A DNA stretch of 33,172 nt. Source: an uncultured bacterium. GTDB lineage: Bacteria > Acidobacteriota > Thermoanaerobaculia > Thermoanaerobaculales > Thermoanaerobaculaceae. This document shows positions 7,455 through 15,965 of the stretch, piece by piece. The stretch lies in the NCBI GenBank assembly GCA_937924755.1, contig CALEVZ010000021.1:1-33172 (forward strand), in the 5' to 3' direction. Position numbers and translations under genes: made by a program. Each line of letters starts with the position of its first letter. Positions within the stretch are counted from its first letter, which is position 1. Under the pieces are notes generated by a model, which was given only the letters and a program-made list of their open reading frames with translations, ran no database searches and was not told the origin of the DNA.

Positions 7455-7802
7455 ATGGCTGAACTGACTCGTGGAGAAGTGCAGGACCTTATCGCTGGTT
7501 TCGCCATCAAGAACCCGGAGTACCGCCAGGCGCTGCTGGCCAAGCCGCGCGAGGTGGTGGGGGCGCAGATGGGGACGGAAATCCCGCCCTCGGTGAAGGT
7601 GACCATCATCGAGGAAAAGCCCGACGAGTTCCACATCATCCTGCCCTACCAGCCCAAGGAGGGCGAGGAGCTGTCGGACGCCGATCTCGAAGCGGTGGCC
7701 GGCGGCGGCAAAAAGGGCGGCAGGACCGACACCACGTACAAGTGCGACGTGAGGTCGAGCGGCTTCGGCACGCACGTGGAAGTCAACGCCCGCGTCTTCT
7801 AA
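7455..7802 (+). CDS. Lanthipeptide precursor with NHLP (nitrile-hydratase-like) leader
   Basis: This 115-residue peptide has an ~84-residue leader of the nitrile hydratase alpha-subunit-like type. The leader shows NPEYRQALLAKP, IPPSVKVTIIEEKPDEFHII and LSDADLEAVAGG. Cleavage by a C39 peptidase is expected after Gly84, leaving a 31-residue core rich in Gly and Lys that ends in VF. The core has four Thr, two Ser and one Cys (core residue 13), so at most one lanthionine or methyllanthionine ring can form and other sites could remain dehydrated. A second Gly-Gly follows five residues later (GKKGG), an alternative cut site. Start: ATG at 7455 with AAGGAG 7 nt upstream. It follows the sigma-54 promoter and precedes lanM. 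Confidence 0.9.
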   Translation: MAELTRGEVQDLIAGFAIKNPEYRQALLAKPREVVGAQMGTEIPPSVKVTIIEEKPDEFHIILPYQPKEGEELSDADLEAVAGGGKKGGRTDTTYKCDVRSSGFGTHVEVNARVF

Positions 7803-7829
7803 CTGATCCGAATATCGACACACCCGCAC

Positions 7830-7859
7830 CCCCCGGGCACCCGTTCGGGAGCCCGGGGG
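7830..7859 (+). promoter_or_regulatory. Strong hairpin between precursor and lanM that covers the lanM ribosome binding site
   Basis: CCCCCGGGC (7830-7838) pairs with GCCCGGGGG (7851-7859), and the loop itself pairs CCC with GGG. The 3' strand contains the GGGGGAG (7855-7861) that should be the lanM Shine-Dalgarno. There is no T-tract, so attenuation of translation or protection of the precursor mRNA end seems likelier than full termination. Confidence 0.6.
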
Positions 7860-7869
7860 AGCTTCCTTC

Positions 7870-10800
7870 ATGAAAAGCATCTCCGCCCCACCGCACCTCG
7901 CCGACGCCCGGCCAGGCCCAGGGCCGGACAGTCGTGCTCTGGTGGAACTGGTCGCCGCCCGCGCCATGTCCCTGGAGGAGGTGCTGTCCGGTCGCCGGTA
8001 CGGGGAGACCGTCGCCGGCCGCGAAGCCGCAGGCTTGCTGGAGCGCTGGAGCCGCATCTTTGCCGGCGGCGATCGCGCCGCCCTGCAGCGCCGGCTGGCC
8101 TGGGACGGGCTCGATGAGCGCCTCATCGCCGCTGCTCTGGACGGTCCCCCGGCCCCGGCGATCCCGCCCCACCTGCACGTCCTCCCGGAAATCCTTACCG
8201 AGCCCGTTTTCCAACCCCCCCCGTCCAACGGGGAGGAGGTGCCCTTTGCGCACCTGGTCATCCCCTGGGTGCACCATGCCCGCCGGCGCCTCGCCGCCCT
8301 TCTCCCGAACCTCGCGACGTTGGTCGCTCCGGCAGCGCTGCAAGTCGCCGAGCGGCACCTGCTGGAGCAGCTCTCGGCGGCGGCGACCATGGCCCTGTAC
8401 CAGGAATTTGAAGCCTTTCGCTCCTCCTACTACCAGTCCAACTCCGTGGTCAGCGGCACCCTTCCCGGAGACCACGTCTACCGCGCCTTCGTGGACAGCT
8501 TGCGGGGCCCGCGGCTGGCCGCCTTCCTGGCCGCCTACCCGGTGCTGGCCGTCCACCTCTGCCTGCTGTCCTGGCAGTGGACCGAGGGGATGGCTGAGTT
8601 GGTCATCCGGCTGGCGAACGACCTCGTAACTCTGACCGAATCGTTCGCCGGCGGTGACGCTCTCGGCCCGCTGGCGGCCCTGGAGATGGGCCTGTCGGAC
8701 CGCCACGCCGGTGGCCGCCAGGTGGCCGCTCTCCGCTTTGCCCGGGGCATAGAGGTGATCTACAAACCCCGCGACGTCACCCTGGAGGCGGCGTGGGCGG
8801 AGCTGGTGAGGTGGCTCGAGAGGGAGGGGCTGGACTGCGCCCCGCCCGCACCGCGGGTGCTGGCCCGCCCCGGCTACGGCTGGGTGGAGAGAGTGGGGGC
8901 GGAAGAGGTCAGCGACGAGGCCGACTTTGCCCGCCGCGCCGGGGCGCTGGTGTCCCTGGCGTGGCTGCTTGGCGGCATCGACCTGCACGAGGACAACGTC
9001 ATTGCCACCGCCCACGGCCCCGCGCTGATCGACGCCGAGGCCCTGCTGCAGCCCCTGCGCACCGACCTCACCCGCGCCGCGGCCGGCTCGATCCTGGCCA
9101 CCGGTCTGCTCACCTTCCCCATCATCACCGCCCAGGGGTCACTGGTGGACGCCGGGGGTCTGGTGGGGGGGGCCAGGTCCCCGTCGCCGCACCGACAGTG
9201 GGAGGACGTCAACACCGACGCCATGCGGCCGGTGTCGCGGCCCTCGCCGGCGCGCTCGCCCGCCAACCTTCCCCGCACCGAAGGACAACCGTGGAGACCC
9301 ACCCGGCGTCGGGCAGAGCTGGAAGAAGGTTTCGGGGAGGCCTACCGCTTCTGCCTGGCCCATCGTCACCGGCTGCTGGATCCCGGCGGACCGCTGCGGC
9401 ACTTCTCGTTGGCCGAGCCGCGATTGGTTTTCCGCCCCACCGAGTCCTACGTGCGCCTGCAACGGGCGCTCTTCGCCCCCGCCTACCAACGGCTGGGGGT
9501 GGAGCGCAGCATCGCCCTGGACGCCCTCAACCGGGTGTTCGCCACCTCGCCCCGACGCCCTCCCTTGTGGCCGCTGGTGGCCGAGGAACGTGCTGCCCTG
9601 GAGCGGCTCGACATCCCTCGCTTCACTATCTCGGCCACCGCCGAGGCGCTGGTCGCCGCCAGCGGCGAGGTGATCCCCGGCGTGGTGGAGCGCTCGGGGT
9701 GGGCCAGCCTGGCTAACCGCCTGCAGGGGCTGAGCGAGCAGCAGCTGGCGCACTACCTCCACCTACTGCAGGTGTGCGCCGCCACCCAGCCCCTGGCCGA
9801 CGAGGAGGCATGCCCAGGCGATGCCGAGCGGGAAGCCGCCCTGGCCGCCTGGCGCGAGGCACTGCGGGCTGCTGCCGTACGCTGTGGGGAAGAGGTCGAG
9901 GACGCCATCTTCGCTGACCGGATCGCACCGGCGCTCGCCCAGTGGGGAAATCTCGACGCCGCCGACCTCTACCACGGCCTGCCCGGGGCGGCGCTGCTCT
10001 TTGCCGCCCTCCAGCAGGCCACCGGCGAGCCCCGCTGGCGTTCCCGGGCCAGAGCCTGCTGGCAAGCCGTCCTTTCTCAGCCGGAGCCGCCGGAAAGCCT
10101 CGGTGCCTGTGAAGGCGTGGGCGGACGCCTCTACGCCCTCGCCCTGCTGGCCGCCCTCTGCGACGACGCCGACGCCGCCGACGCCGCCCGGCGCCTGCTC
10201 GCCGCCTTCCCCCGACAGGCCATCCGGGGCGATGCGCGGCTTGACGTCCACGCAGGCAGCGCCGGAGCGGTCCTGGGCTTGCTGGCCGCTTTCGCCATGC
10301 TCGGCGAAAAAAGGGCCGTCGCGCTGGCCCAGGAGTGCGCCCAGCACCTGCTAGCGGCCCAGCGCCCCGAGGGGGGCTGGAGCCCCGCCGGGGCCGCCGC
10401 CCCCGGGTTTGCCCACGGCGCCGCCGGCATTGCCTGCGCCCTGGCGAGGCTGGCCGCGGTCACCGGCGACGCTCGCCTGGCTGAGGCGGCCCGCCGCGGC
10501 TTCCAGTTCGAGTTCTCCCTGTTCGACACCCGTCGACAGGGGTGGCGAACCCCGGTCCACAACCCCGGCAGCGTCAGTCGCCACGTGTCCATGAACGCGT
10601 GGTGCAACGGCGCGCCGGGGGTGGCCTTGGCCCTCGCCACGTCCGCACTACCCGCCTCTGAGCGGGTCGGCCTTGAGCAGGCTCTGGCCGTCACCCGCGC
10701 CTGCGGTCTGGGTGGACTTGATCACCTCTGCTGTGGTAATCTTGGCATTATCGATGTGCTGCTAACAGGCGGGCAGTGGCTCGGGCAGGAGTCTCTGATA

Positions 10801-11010
10801 GGCGCGGCTACTGCAAGGGGGATCGTGGTTTTGCGACGAGCGATGGGCAGCGACACCTTCGCCGTGGAGGAAGCGGTGGCAACACCGGGCGTGAGACTGG
10901 GACTGTTTCACGGTCTGGCGGGCGTCGGCTACCAGGCGTTGCGCCTGGCGGCTCCGGCGACGTTCCCCTCCCTGCTGGCCTTCCTCCCGCCGGGAAACGG
11001 CCAGCCATGA
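7870..11010 (+). CDS. lanM: LanM class II lanthipeptide synthetase, CCG type
   Basis: This 1046-residue bifunctional enzyme phosphorylates and dehydrates Ser/Thr, then adds Cys thiols. The N-terminal dehydratase has a kinase-like core with IYKPRD (Lys299) and GGIDLHEDN (Asp371) followed by LIDAEALLQP. The C-terminal LanC-like cyclase has DLYHGLPG, the His of FAHGAAG, and the zinc ligands Cys912 (WCNGAPG) and Cys954-Cys955 (LCCGNLG). Two adjacent cysteines instead of Cys-His place it with the CCG group typified by ProcM, known for relaxed substrate choice. Length is normal for LanM. The start ATG follows GGGGGAG at 8-nt spacing. Its stop overlaps the GNAT start (ATGA). Confidence 0.94.
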   Translation: MKSISAPPHLADARPGPGPDSRALVELVAARAMSLEEVLSGRRYGETVAGREAAGLLERWSRIFAGGDRAALQRRLAWDGLDERLIAAALDGPPAPAIPPHLHVLPEILTEPVFQPPPSNGEEVPFAHLVIPWVHHARRRLAALLPNLATLVAPAALQVAERHLLEQLSAAATMALYQEFEAFRSSYYQSNSVVSGTLPGDHVYRAFVDSLRGPRLAAFLAAYPVLAVHLCLLSWQWTEGMAELVIRLANDLVTLTESFAGGDALGPLAALEMGLSDRHAGGRQVAALRFARGIEVIYKPRDVTLEAAWAELVRWLEREGLDCAPPAPRVLARPGYGWVERVGAEEVSDEADFARRAGALVSLAWLLGGIDLHEDNVIATAHGPALIDAEALLQPLRTDLTRAAAGSILATGLLTFPIITAQGSLVDAGGLVGGARSPSPHRQWEDVNTDAMRPVSRPSPARSPANLPRTEGQPWRPTRRRAELEEGFGEAYRFCLAHRHRLLDPGGPLRHFSLAEPRLVFRPTESYVRLQRALFAPAYQRLGVERSIALDALNRVFATSPRRPPLWPLVAEERAALERLDIPRFTISATAEALVAASGEVIPGVVERSGWASLANRLQGLSEQQLAHYLHLLQVCAATQPLADEEACPGDAEREAALAAWREALRAAAVRCGEEVEDAIFADRIAPALAQWGNLDAADLYHGLPGAALLFAALQQATGEPRWRSRARACWQAVLSQPEPPESLGACEGVGGRLYALALLAALCDDADAADAARRLLAAFPRQAIRGDARLDVHAGSAGAVLGLLAAFAMLGEKRAVALAQECAQHLLAAQRPEGGWSPAGAAAPGFAHGAAGIACALARLAAVTGDARLAEAARRGFQFEFSLFDTRRQGWRTPVHNPGSVSRHVSMNAWCNGAPGVALALATSALPASERVGLEQALAVTRACGLGGLDHLCCGNLGIIDVLLTGGQWLGQESLIGAATARGIVVLRRAMGSDTFAVEEAVATPGVRLGLFHGLAGVGYQALRLAAPATFPSLLAFLPPGNGQP

Positions 11011-11972
11011 CGGTCACCTTCGCCCTGCTGGAGCCGCCCGTCGCCCCGTCGTTCGAGGGGATGACCTTCCCGGCCTATCGCCATCTCCTCGCCCTCGCGC
11101 CAGCTCCCACGCTGGTGCACGAGCCCACCGCTCGCCAGGTGCAACCGCTGGCGATGGCCGCCCTCCGGGAGCGCGAACCCGCAGCCCTGGCCCTGGTGGG
11201 CCTGCCGCTGGAGGGGGACGAGCCGCCAGAGCTCCTCTCCCTCTACGTGGTCCCGGCTTCCCGCGGGCAGGGGGTGGGCCGCGCCCTGCTGGCCGCCCTG
11301 GAAGGGGAGATCGCCAGCCGCGGGTTCGCCTCGCTGGGCACCGTTTTCACCGCCTCGGCGCCGGGCAGTCCGGCCTTCTCCCGGGTGCTGGCGGCACGTG
11401 GCTGGACCACCCCGCAGCCGCGCACCCTGCTCATGCGCTTTTCCTACGAGCAGGCGCAGCAGTTCCCCTGGCTGAATCGCTACCCCGTGCGGGAGGGGTG
11501 CGAGATCTTCCCCTGGCGGGAGCTCACCCCGGCCGAGCGACAGCAACTCATCGGCTCCCAGCGGGAGAGGGGATGGATCGCCCAGGATCTGGTGCCGTGG
11601 CGGTGGGACGAGCATGGCTTTGAACCCGTCACCTCGGTGGGCATGCGCTCTCCCGAAGGGGTGGTGGGGTGGGTGATCAACCACGCTCTCGACGAAAACA
11701 CCCTGCGCTTCACCTGCAGCTACATCCGCAAGGACTACGGCCGGCGGGGACGCATCCTGCCGCTTTATTCCGAATCCATCAACCGCATGAAGGAGGGGGG
11801 GTTCACCCGCTGCTCCTTCGTTGCCCCGTTGCACCACGCCACCATGGCGGCGTTCGTGCGCCGCTGGATGGCGCCGTGGGCGGGAACCTTGCAGGAAACC
11901 CTAGGCTCAACCAAGAGCCTGGTCAGCCCGGCAGCCACGCTGTCAGCGGCTATGGCCCCACCGGAGGAGTGA
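11007..11972 (+). CDS. Tandem GNAT-type acyltransferase, probable lanthipeptide tailoring enzyme
   Basis: This 321-residue protein has a clear GNAT fold in its N-terminal half. The acetyl-CoA loop is LYVVPASRGQGVGRALL (RGQGVG at 86-91), followed by an SPAFSRVLAARGW region. The C-terminal half, around residues 170-300, resembles a second degenerate GNAT unit (SYIRKDYGRRGRILPLYSES at 238-257). GNAT enzymes transfer an acyl group from CoA to an amine. The ATG overlaps the LanM stop by 4 nt, which argues for coupled synthesis and a role in the same pathway. Possible targets are the Lys residues of the core or the new N-terminus, but self-immunity by acetylation is also possible. It is cytosolic, with no signal peptide. 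Confidence 0.8.
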   Translation: MTVTFALLEPPVAPSFEGMTFPAYRHLLALAPAPTLVHEPTARQVQPLAMAALREREPAALALVGLPLEGDEPPELLSLYVVPASRGQGVGRALLAALEGEIASRGFASLGTVFTASAPGSPAFSRVLAARGWTTPQPRTLLMRFSYEQAQQFPWLNRYPVREGCEIFPWRELTPAERQQLIGSQRERGWIAQDLVPWRWDEHGFEPVTSVGMRSPEGVVGWVINHALDENTLRFTCSYIRKDYGRRGRILPLYSESINRMKEGGFTRCSFVAPLHHATMAAFVRRWMAPWAGTLQETLGSTKSLVSPAATLSAAMAPPEE

Positions 11973-11975
11973 AGA

Positions 11976-13931
11976 ATGAGGTGCCCTATGCGTTACCCGA
12001 TCATCGCTGCCATCCCCGCGGTGGTGGTGAGCCTGTCAGCCGCCGCTGCCGAGCCGCCCCTCCCCCAACCTGACTACCAGCCGCCACTGCTCTCCCAGCG
12101 CAGCATCCCCTTGCTGGAGGCCATCAGGATCACGCTGGAACACGATCCGGCCATCAAGCTGCAGGCGGAAACTGTGCGCCAGCGCCGCGGCCTCGCCCAG
12201 CAGGCCGCCGGCTTGTTCGACCTCACCCTACTCGGTACGGCGAGCTACGAGTATGTGCAGTCGGAGTTTTCCACCCGCGAGCGTGAAGCGATGCAGAAAA
12301 AGCGGGACGACATCCGCAAGGACCTGGAAAAGACGGAGAACCGCCTGCGGGATTTGCAAGAGCGGTTGGACGAAATCCTCGCCAACCGCGACGCCCTGCT
12401 GGAAGGGCGCGAGCCGCCAATCCGCTTCGACGACCCCCTGCTGGAGGCGCAGTTCCAGCTCCTCTACCAGCGCTACCTGGAGGCACCGCCGGAGGAGAAG
12501 CAGCAGATTCTCAACGATCTGTTGGCCATCCTGCGTTCCAAAGAGCTGCAGGTGCGCGCCGACATGGCCGACGATCTGGCGAGCGCCGCCGAAGCCCGGG
12601 AAAAGCTGCGCAAGCTTGGCACCGTGCCGCGCATCCAGCGTTCCTACGAGGGTGCCCTGTCGCTGCAACTCACCAAGCTCTACCGCAACGGCATGAGCTT
12701 GGCGCCGTTCGTCGACCTGTCCGGCGGCGGCCTGTCCTACCAGGGCAAACCAAAGGATGAGGAGTTCGGCGGCCCCGGCGTCAAGGACTCCTACAACGCC
12801 CGCATCGGGTTTTCCGTGGGCATCCCCCTGGGCCGCGGCCGGGGACTGGCCTCCGCCGGCGCCGTCGAGCAGGCGGCGATGCTGGACGTGGCCGCCAGCC
12901 TGGACGCCCTCACCCACGCCGCCGCGGTGAGCGTGCTCAACACCACCCTGGCCTACTGGAGCGCCCTGGCGGCGCAGCAGGTGGTGGAGGTGCACTCCCG
13001 GTCAACGCAGCTCCAGAGCCAGCTCAAGGAGCTGGCGGAAGTGCTCATCCAGGCCGACGAGCTGCCCCGCGTGGAGCTGGTACGGGTGCAGGCCCGGGAG
13101 GCGGAGGTACAGGCCCTCCTGGAGGGCTCCCGGCGGGCCGCCCACGAGGCACGCCTCGCCCTGGCCCGCACCATGGGTCTGGAGGTGCTGGCCACCACCG
13201 ATGCCCCCACACCTGAGGACGACTTCCCCGCCGTTCCTGCCCGGGTGGAGCTGGCCTGCGCCAACGCCAGTCAACTCGCTGCCGCGGCGCTCGAACGGCG
13301 CCTAGATTACCGCGCCGCGGTGCACCTACAAGAGTCGGGGAAGGTGCTCTGGCGGGCCGCCGCCATTGACCTGGCGCCGCGGGCCGACCTCACTTACTCC
13401 ACCTGGTACGGCGCCCTCGCCGAGGACAGTGACGTGCTGGAGGGCCTGAAAGGGGTCGCCAGCGGCCGCTGGGCCGGCCCCAGCGCTCGCCTTGGCCTCA
13501 CTTACGAGAAGCCCTACGAGAACAACGCTCAAAAGGGCAAGCTGGAGGTGGCCGCCGCCGGCTTCCGGCAGCGCGCCATCACCACCCGCGACCTGGAACG
13601 CATTATCAAGGCCTCCGTGGTGCGGGAGCTGGCCTCTCTGCGAGAGGCGGCCCGGCAACTGGCGCGCACCGAGGAGGCGGTGGCGCTGCACCGGCAGGCG
13701 GTGGAGAACGAGATGGAGAAGCTGCGCATGGGCGCCGCTACGGTGATCGACACCATCCTCACCGAGCAGCGCTACGTAGATGCGCAGCTGTCGCTCATCG
13801 CCGCTCGCCAGCAGGTGGCGCAGATCCTGGCGCGCCTGCGCTACGAAACTGGAACGCTCGTCACCACCGACGCCGGCGGCGCTTTCGTAAGTCGGGACGA
13901 CCTGGGGGCGCTGCCGCCCCTGGGGGAGTGA
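11976..13931 (+). CDS. TolC-family outer-membrane efflux protein, copy 1
   Basis: This 651-residue protein has a signal peptide (cleavage near SAAAAEPP) and the helical repeats of the outer-membrane efflux family. It forms the outer-membrane tunnel of type I secretion. It is much longer than E. coli TolC. The extra part, around residues 90-215, is a charged coiled coil (for example KKRDDIRKDLEKTENRLRD). The block KLYRNGMSLAPF...GIPLGRGRG is shared with the next gene, showing a tandem duplication. Start: ATG at 11976 with GGAGGAG (11963-11969) overlapping the end of the GNAT gene; an ATG four codons in is also possible. It lies 3 nt after the GNAT stop, clearly in the operon. Confidence 0.88.
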   Translation: MRCPMRYPIIAAIPAVVVSLSAAAAEPPLPQPDYQPPLLSQRSIPLLEAIRITLEHDPAIKLQAETVRQRRGLAQQAAGLFDLTLLGTASYEYVQSEFSTREREAMQKKRDDIRKDLEKTENRLRDLQERLDEILANRDALLEGREPPIRFDDPLLEAQFQLLYQRYLEAPPEEKQQILNDLLAILRSKELQVRADMADDLASAAEAREKLRKLGTVPRIQRSYEGALSLQLTKLYRNGMSLAPFVDLSGGGLSYQGKPKDEEFGGPGVKDSYNARIGFSVGIPLGRGRGLASAGAVEQAAMLDVAASLDALTHAAAVSVLNTTLAYWSALAAQQVVEVHSRSTQLQSQLKELAEVLIQADELPRVELVRVQAREAEVQALLEGSRRAAHEARLALARTMGLEVLATTDAPTPEDDFPAVPARVELACANASQLAAAALERRLDYRAAVHLQESGKVLWRAAAIDLAPRADLTYSTWYGALAEDSDVLEGLKGVASGRWAGPSARLGLTYEKPYENNAQKGKLEVAAAGFRQRAITTRDLERIIKASVVRELASLREAARQLARTEEAVALHRQAVENEMEKLRMGAATVIDTILTEQRYVDAQLSLIAARQQVAQILARLRYETGTLVTTDAGGAFVSRDDLGALPPLGE

Positions 13932-13945
13932 GGGGGACCGACGCC

Positions 13946-15916
13946 ATGGCCTCGCGTCCGCGCACCCTTTCCATCGTTGCCCTGCTGCTGGCCCTGTCCG
14001 CCGTGGCCACCCCGGCGTGGGCCGGGCAGCGCCCCCCCGAACCCTTAAACCCCTATGCCCCCGTCACCCTGTCCACCCCCCGCCTCACCCTCCGCGAGGC
14101 CATCGACCTCGCCCTGGCCAACGACCCCGGCCTGCATCTGGCGCGGGAGCAGGTGACCGCCAGCCGTGGCAGCTTGCTTTCGGCCTCGGGAGCCTTCGAC
14201 ACAGTCTTCGCCGTCGGCCCGGCCTTCGAGCACCAGACCAGCGTCGTGGGGCGACCTGGGATGCGCAACCAGGAGCTGCTGCGCAACCTCTCCCGGGAAA
14301 TTGCCACCACTTTCCGGCTCATCGCCGACGACCTGCGCCGCCAGCTGGACCTGCAGGGCAACATCCCCCTCATTCAGTGTCCGCCGGGACTGGTCATCAC
14401 CATCGGCGGCGAGCCGGTCTGCCTGTCCAACCGCGAGCGGGCGCAGTGGGAGATCATAGAGATCATCACCCGCCGCCCGGAGCTGGAGCCGCAGCGGCGC
14501 ACCCTGGAGGAGGCGGCCCGCCGGCGCGCCGAGCAAATTGCCCTCATCCTCGATATCACCGCGCTGGCCAGCCGCGGCCTGCTGCGCACCATGGGGGTGC
14601 GCGCCACCCTGGAGGATCGCACCTCCATCGAGCTGCAGCTGTCGGCCGCCAAGCTTTACCGCAACGGCATCGCCGTCACCCCGCTCCTGGCTTTTTCGGG
14701 CAGCAAGGACAACTACCGCGGCAAGCGCCTGGACCCCACCTACGGCGGCAAGGGAAACCTCAACACCTTCACCTCCATTGCCGGATTGAGCCTGGAGGTG
14801 CCCCTGGGCAAGGGGCGGGGTGAGGCCGCCACCGGTGCCGCCGAGCGGGCGGCTCGGCTGAATCTCGCGGCCAGCCTGGAGAAGGAGGCCCACGCCGTCG
14901 CCGGGACCGTCCTGCGCACCCTGCTGGCCTACCTGGAGCTGGCCGCCGCCCAGGAGAAGCTGGAGCTCTTCACGGCTTCCGAGGAGCGGCAAGCCTCCCT
15001 GGTGGCCATGGGCGAGGCCCTCCAGAAGGCGGGCGAGCTGGCCGAGGCCGATCTCATTACCGTGCGGGCGCGCCTGGCCTCCACCCGCACCGCCGTTGCC
15101 CAGGCCTGGCAGAGTGTGGCCGAGGCTCGCATCGCCCTGGCGGAGACGATGGGGCTCGCGGTGGAGAAGCTGGAGGAGGCGCCACTGGCCGCCGAGATGC
15201 TACCGCCGCCCCCCGCGGAGAGTGAGCTGGACGCCTGGCGGCAGCAGCAGCTGGCCCAGGCGGCCCGCGCCCTCCGGGCCGACCTCAAAGCGGCTCATCG
15301 TCTCGAGGAGTCGGCGCGAGAACTCGCCGAGGCGGCCCGGCTGGATCTGCGGCGCTTGAGCACATTGTCCTTCCAGGCGTGGTACCAGGGGCTGTGGGAG
15401 GGCAAGAGCCCGAAAGACATGCGCAACGTGCTGGTGGGGTGGGAACGCGCCCTATTCGGCGGCCAGGTGGGACCCTCGGCCCGCCTGCTGCTCACCGTGG
15501 AGTGGCCGTTCGCCAACAACGTCGCCCGCGGCCGCTACCTGGAGGCCCGCGCGCTCTATCACTCCGGCGGCATCCAGGCCCGCAACCTGGAACGGGTGAT
15601 CGCCGGGCGGGTGGAAGAGCTCACCGGGGCAGTGCTCAAGGCCCGCGCCGAGGTGGCTCGAGGGCAGGCGGCGGTGGAACTCTACGACCAGCTCATCGAG
15701 ACGGAGGTGGAGCGCTTTCGATTGGGGGAGGCCACCGCCGCCGACCTCGTGCTCACCGAGGAGAACCGCATCGGCGCCGCCCTTGCCCTGGTCGCAGCCC
15801 GTCAACGCCTGGCCACGGCGGTAGCGCAGCTGCGCTTCGAGCTGGGCACCCTGGTGCGCTACCGCATCTCTAACCAGCGGGTGGTGGTGGAGGGCATCCT
15901 CCCCGCCGCCGGATGA
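13946..15916 (+). CDS. TolC-family outer-membrane efflux protein, copy 2
   Basis: This 656-residue paralogue of the preceding protein has a clean signal peptide that ends in TPAWA before GQRPPEP. The conserved core KLYRNGIAVTPLLAFSG...VPLGKGRGEAATGAAERAA aligns with copy 1, and both end in a RLRYETGTLV/QLRFELGTLV helix. The inserted domain differs: here it holds a Cys pair (CPPGLVI and GGEPVCL) in place of the charged coiled coil. I chose ATG at 13946, preceded by AGGGGG, over the overlapping GTG at 13928 because it gives a standard signal peptide. The two copies may form separate or mixed trimers. Confidence 0.87.
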   Translation: MASRPRTLSIVALLLALSAVATPAWAGQRPPEPLNPYAPVTLSTPRLTLREAIDLALANDPGLHLAREQVTASRGSLLSASGAFDTVFAVGPAFEHQTSVVGRPGMRNQELLRNLSREIATTFRLIADDLRRQLDLQGNIPLIQCPPGLVITIGGEPVCLSNRERAQWEIIEIITRRPELEPQRRTLEEAARRRAEQIALILDITALASRGLLRTMGVRATLEDRTSIELQLSAAKLYRNGIAVTPLLAFSGSKDNYRGKRLDPTYGGKGNLNTFTSIAGLSLEVPLGKGRGEAATGAAERAARLNLAASLEKEAHAVAGTVLRTLLAYLELAAAQEKLELFTASEERQASLVAMGEALQKAGELAEADLITVRARLASTRTAVAQAWQSVAEARIALAETMGLAVEKLEEAPLAAEMLPPPPAESELDAWRQQQLAQAARALRADLKAAHRLEESARELAEAARLDLRRLSTLSFQAWYQGLWEGKSPKDMRNVLVGWERALFGGQVGPSARLLLTVEWPFANNVARGRYLEARALYHSGGIQARNLERVIAGRVEELTGAVLKARAEVARGQAAVELYDQLIETEVERFRLGEATAADLVLTEENRIGAALALVAARQRLATAVAQLRFELGTLVRYRISNQRVVVEGILPAAG

Positions 15917-15965
15917 TCGGACACCCCCCGGTCCACAACAGAACGGCAAAGGAGGTCGGCCACCC

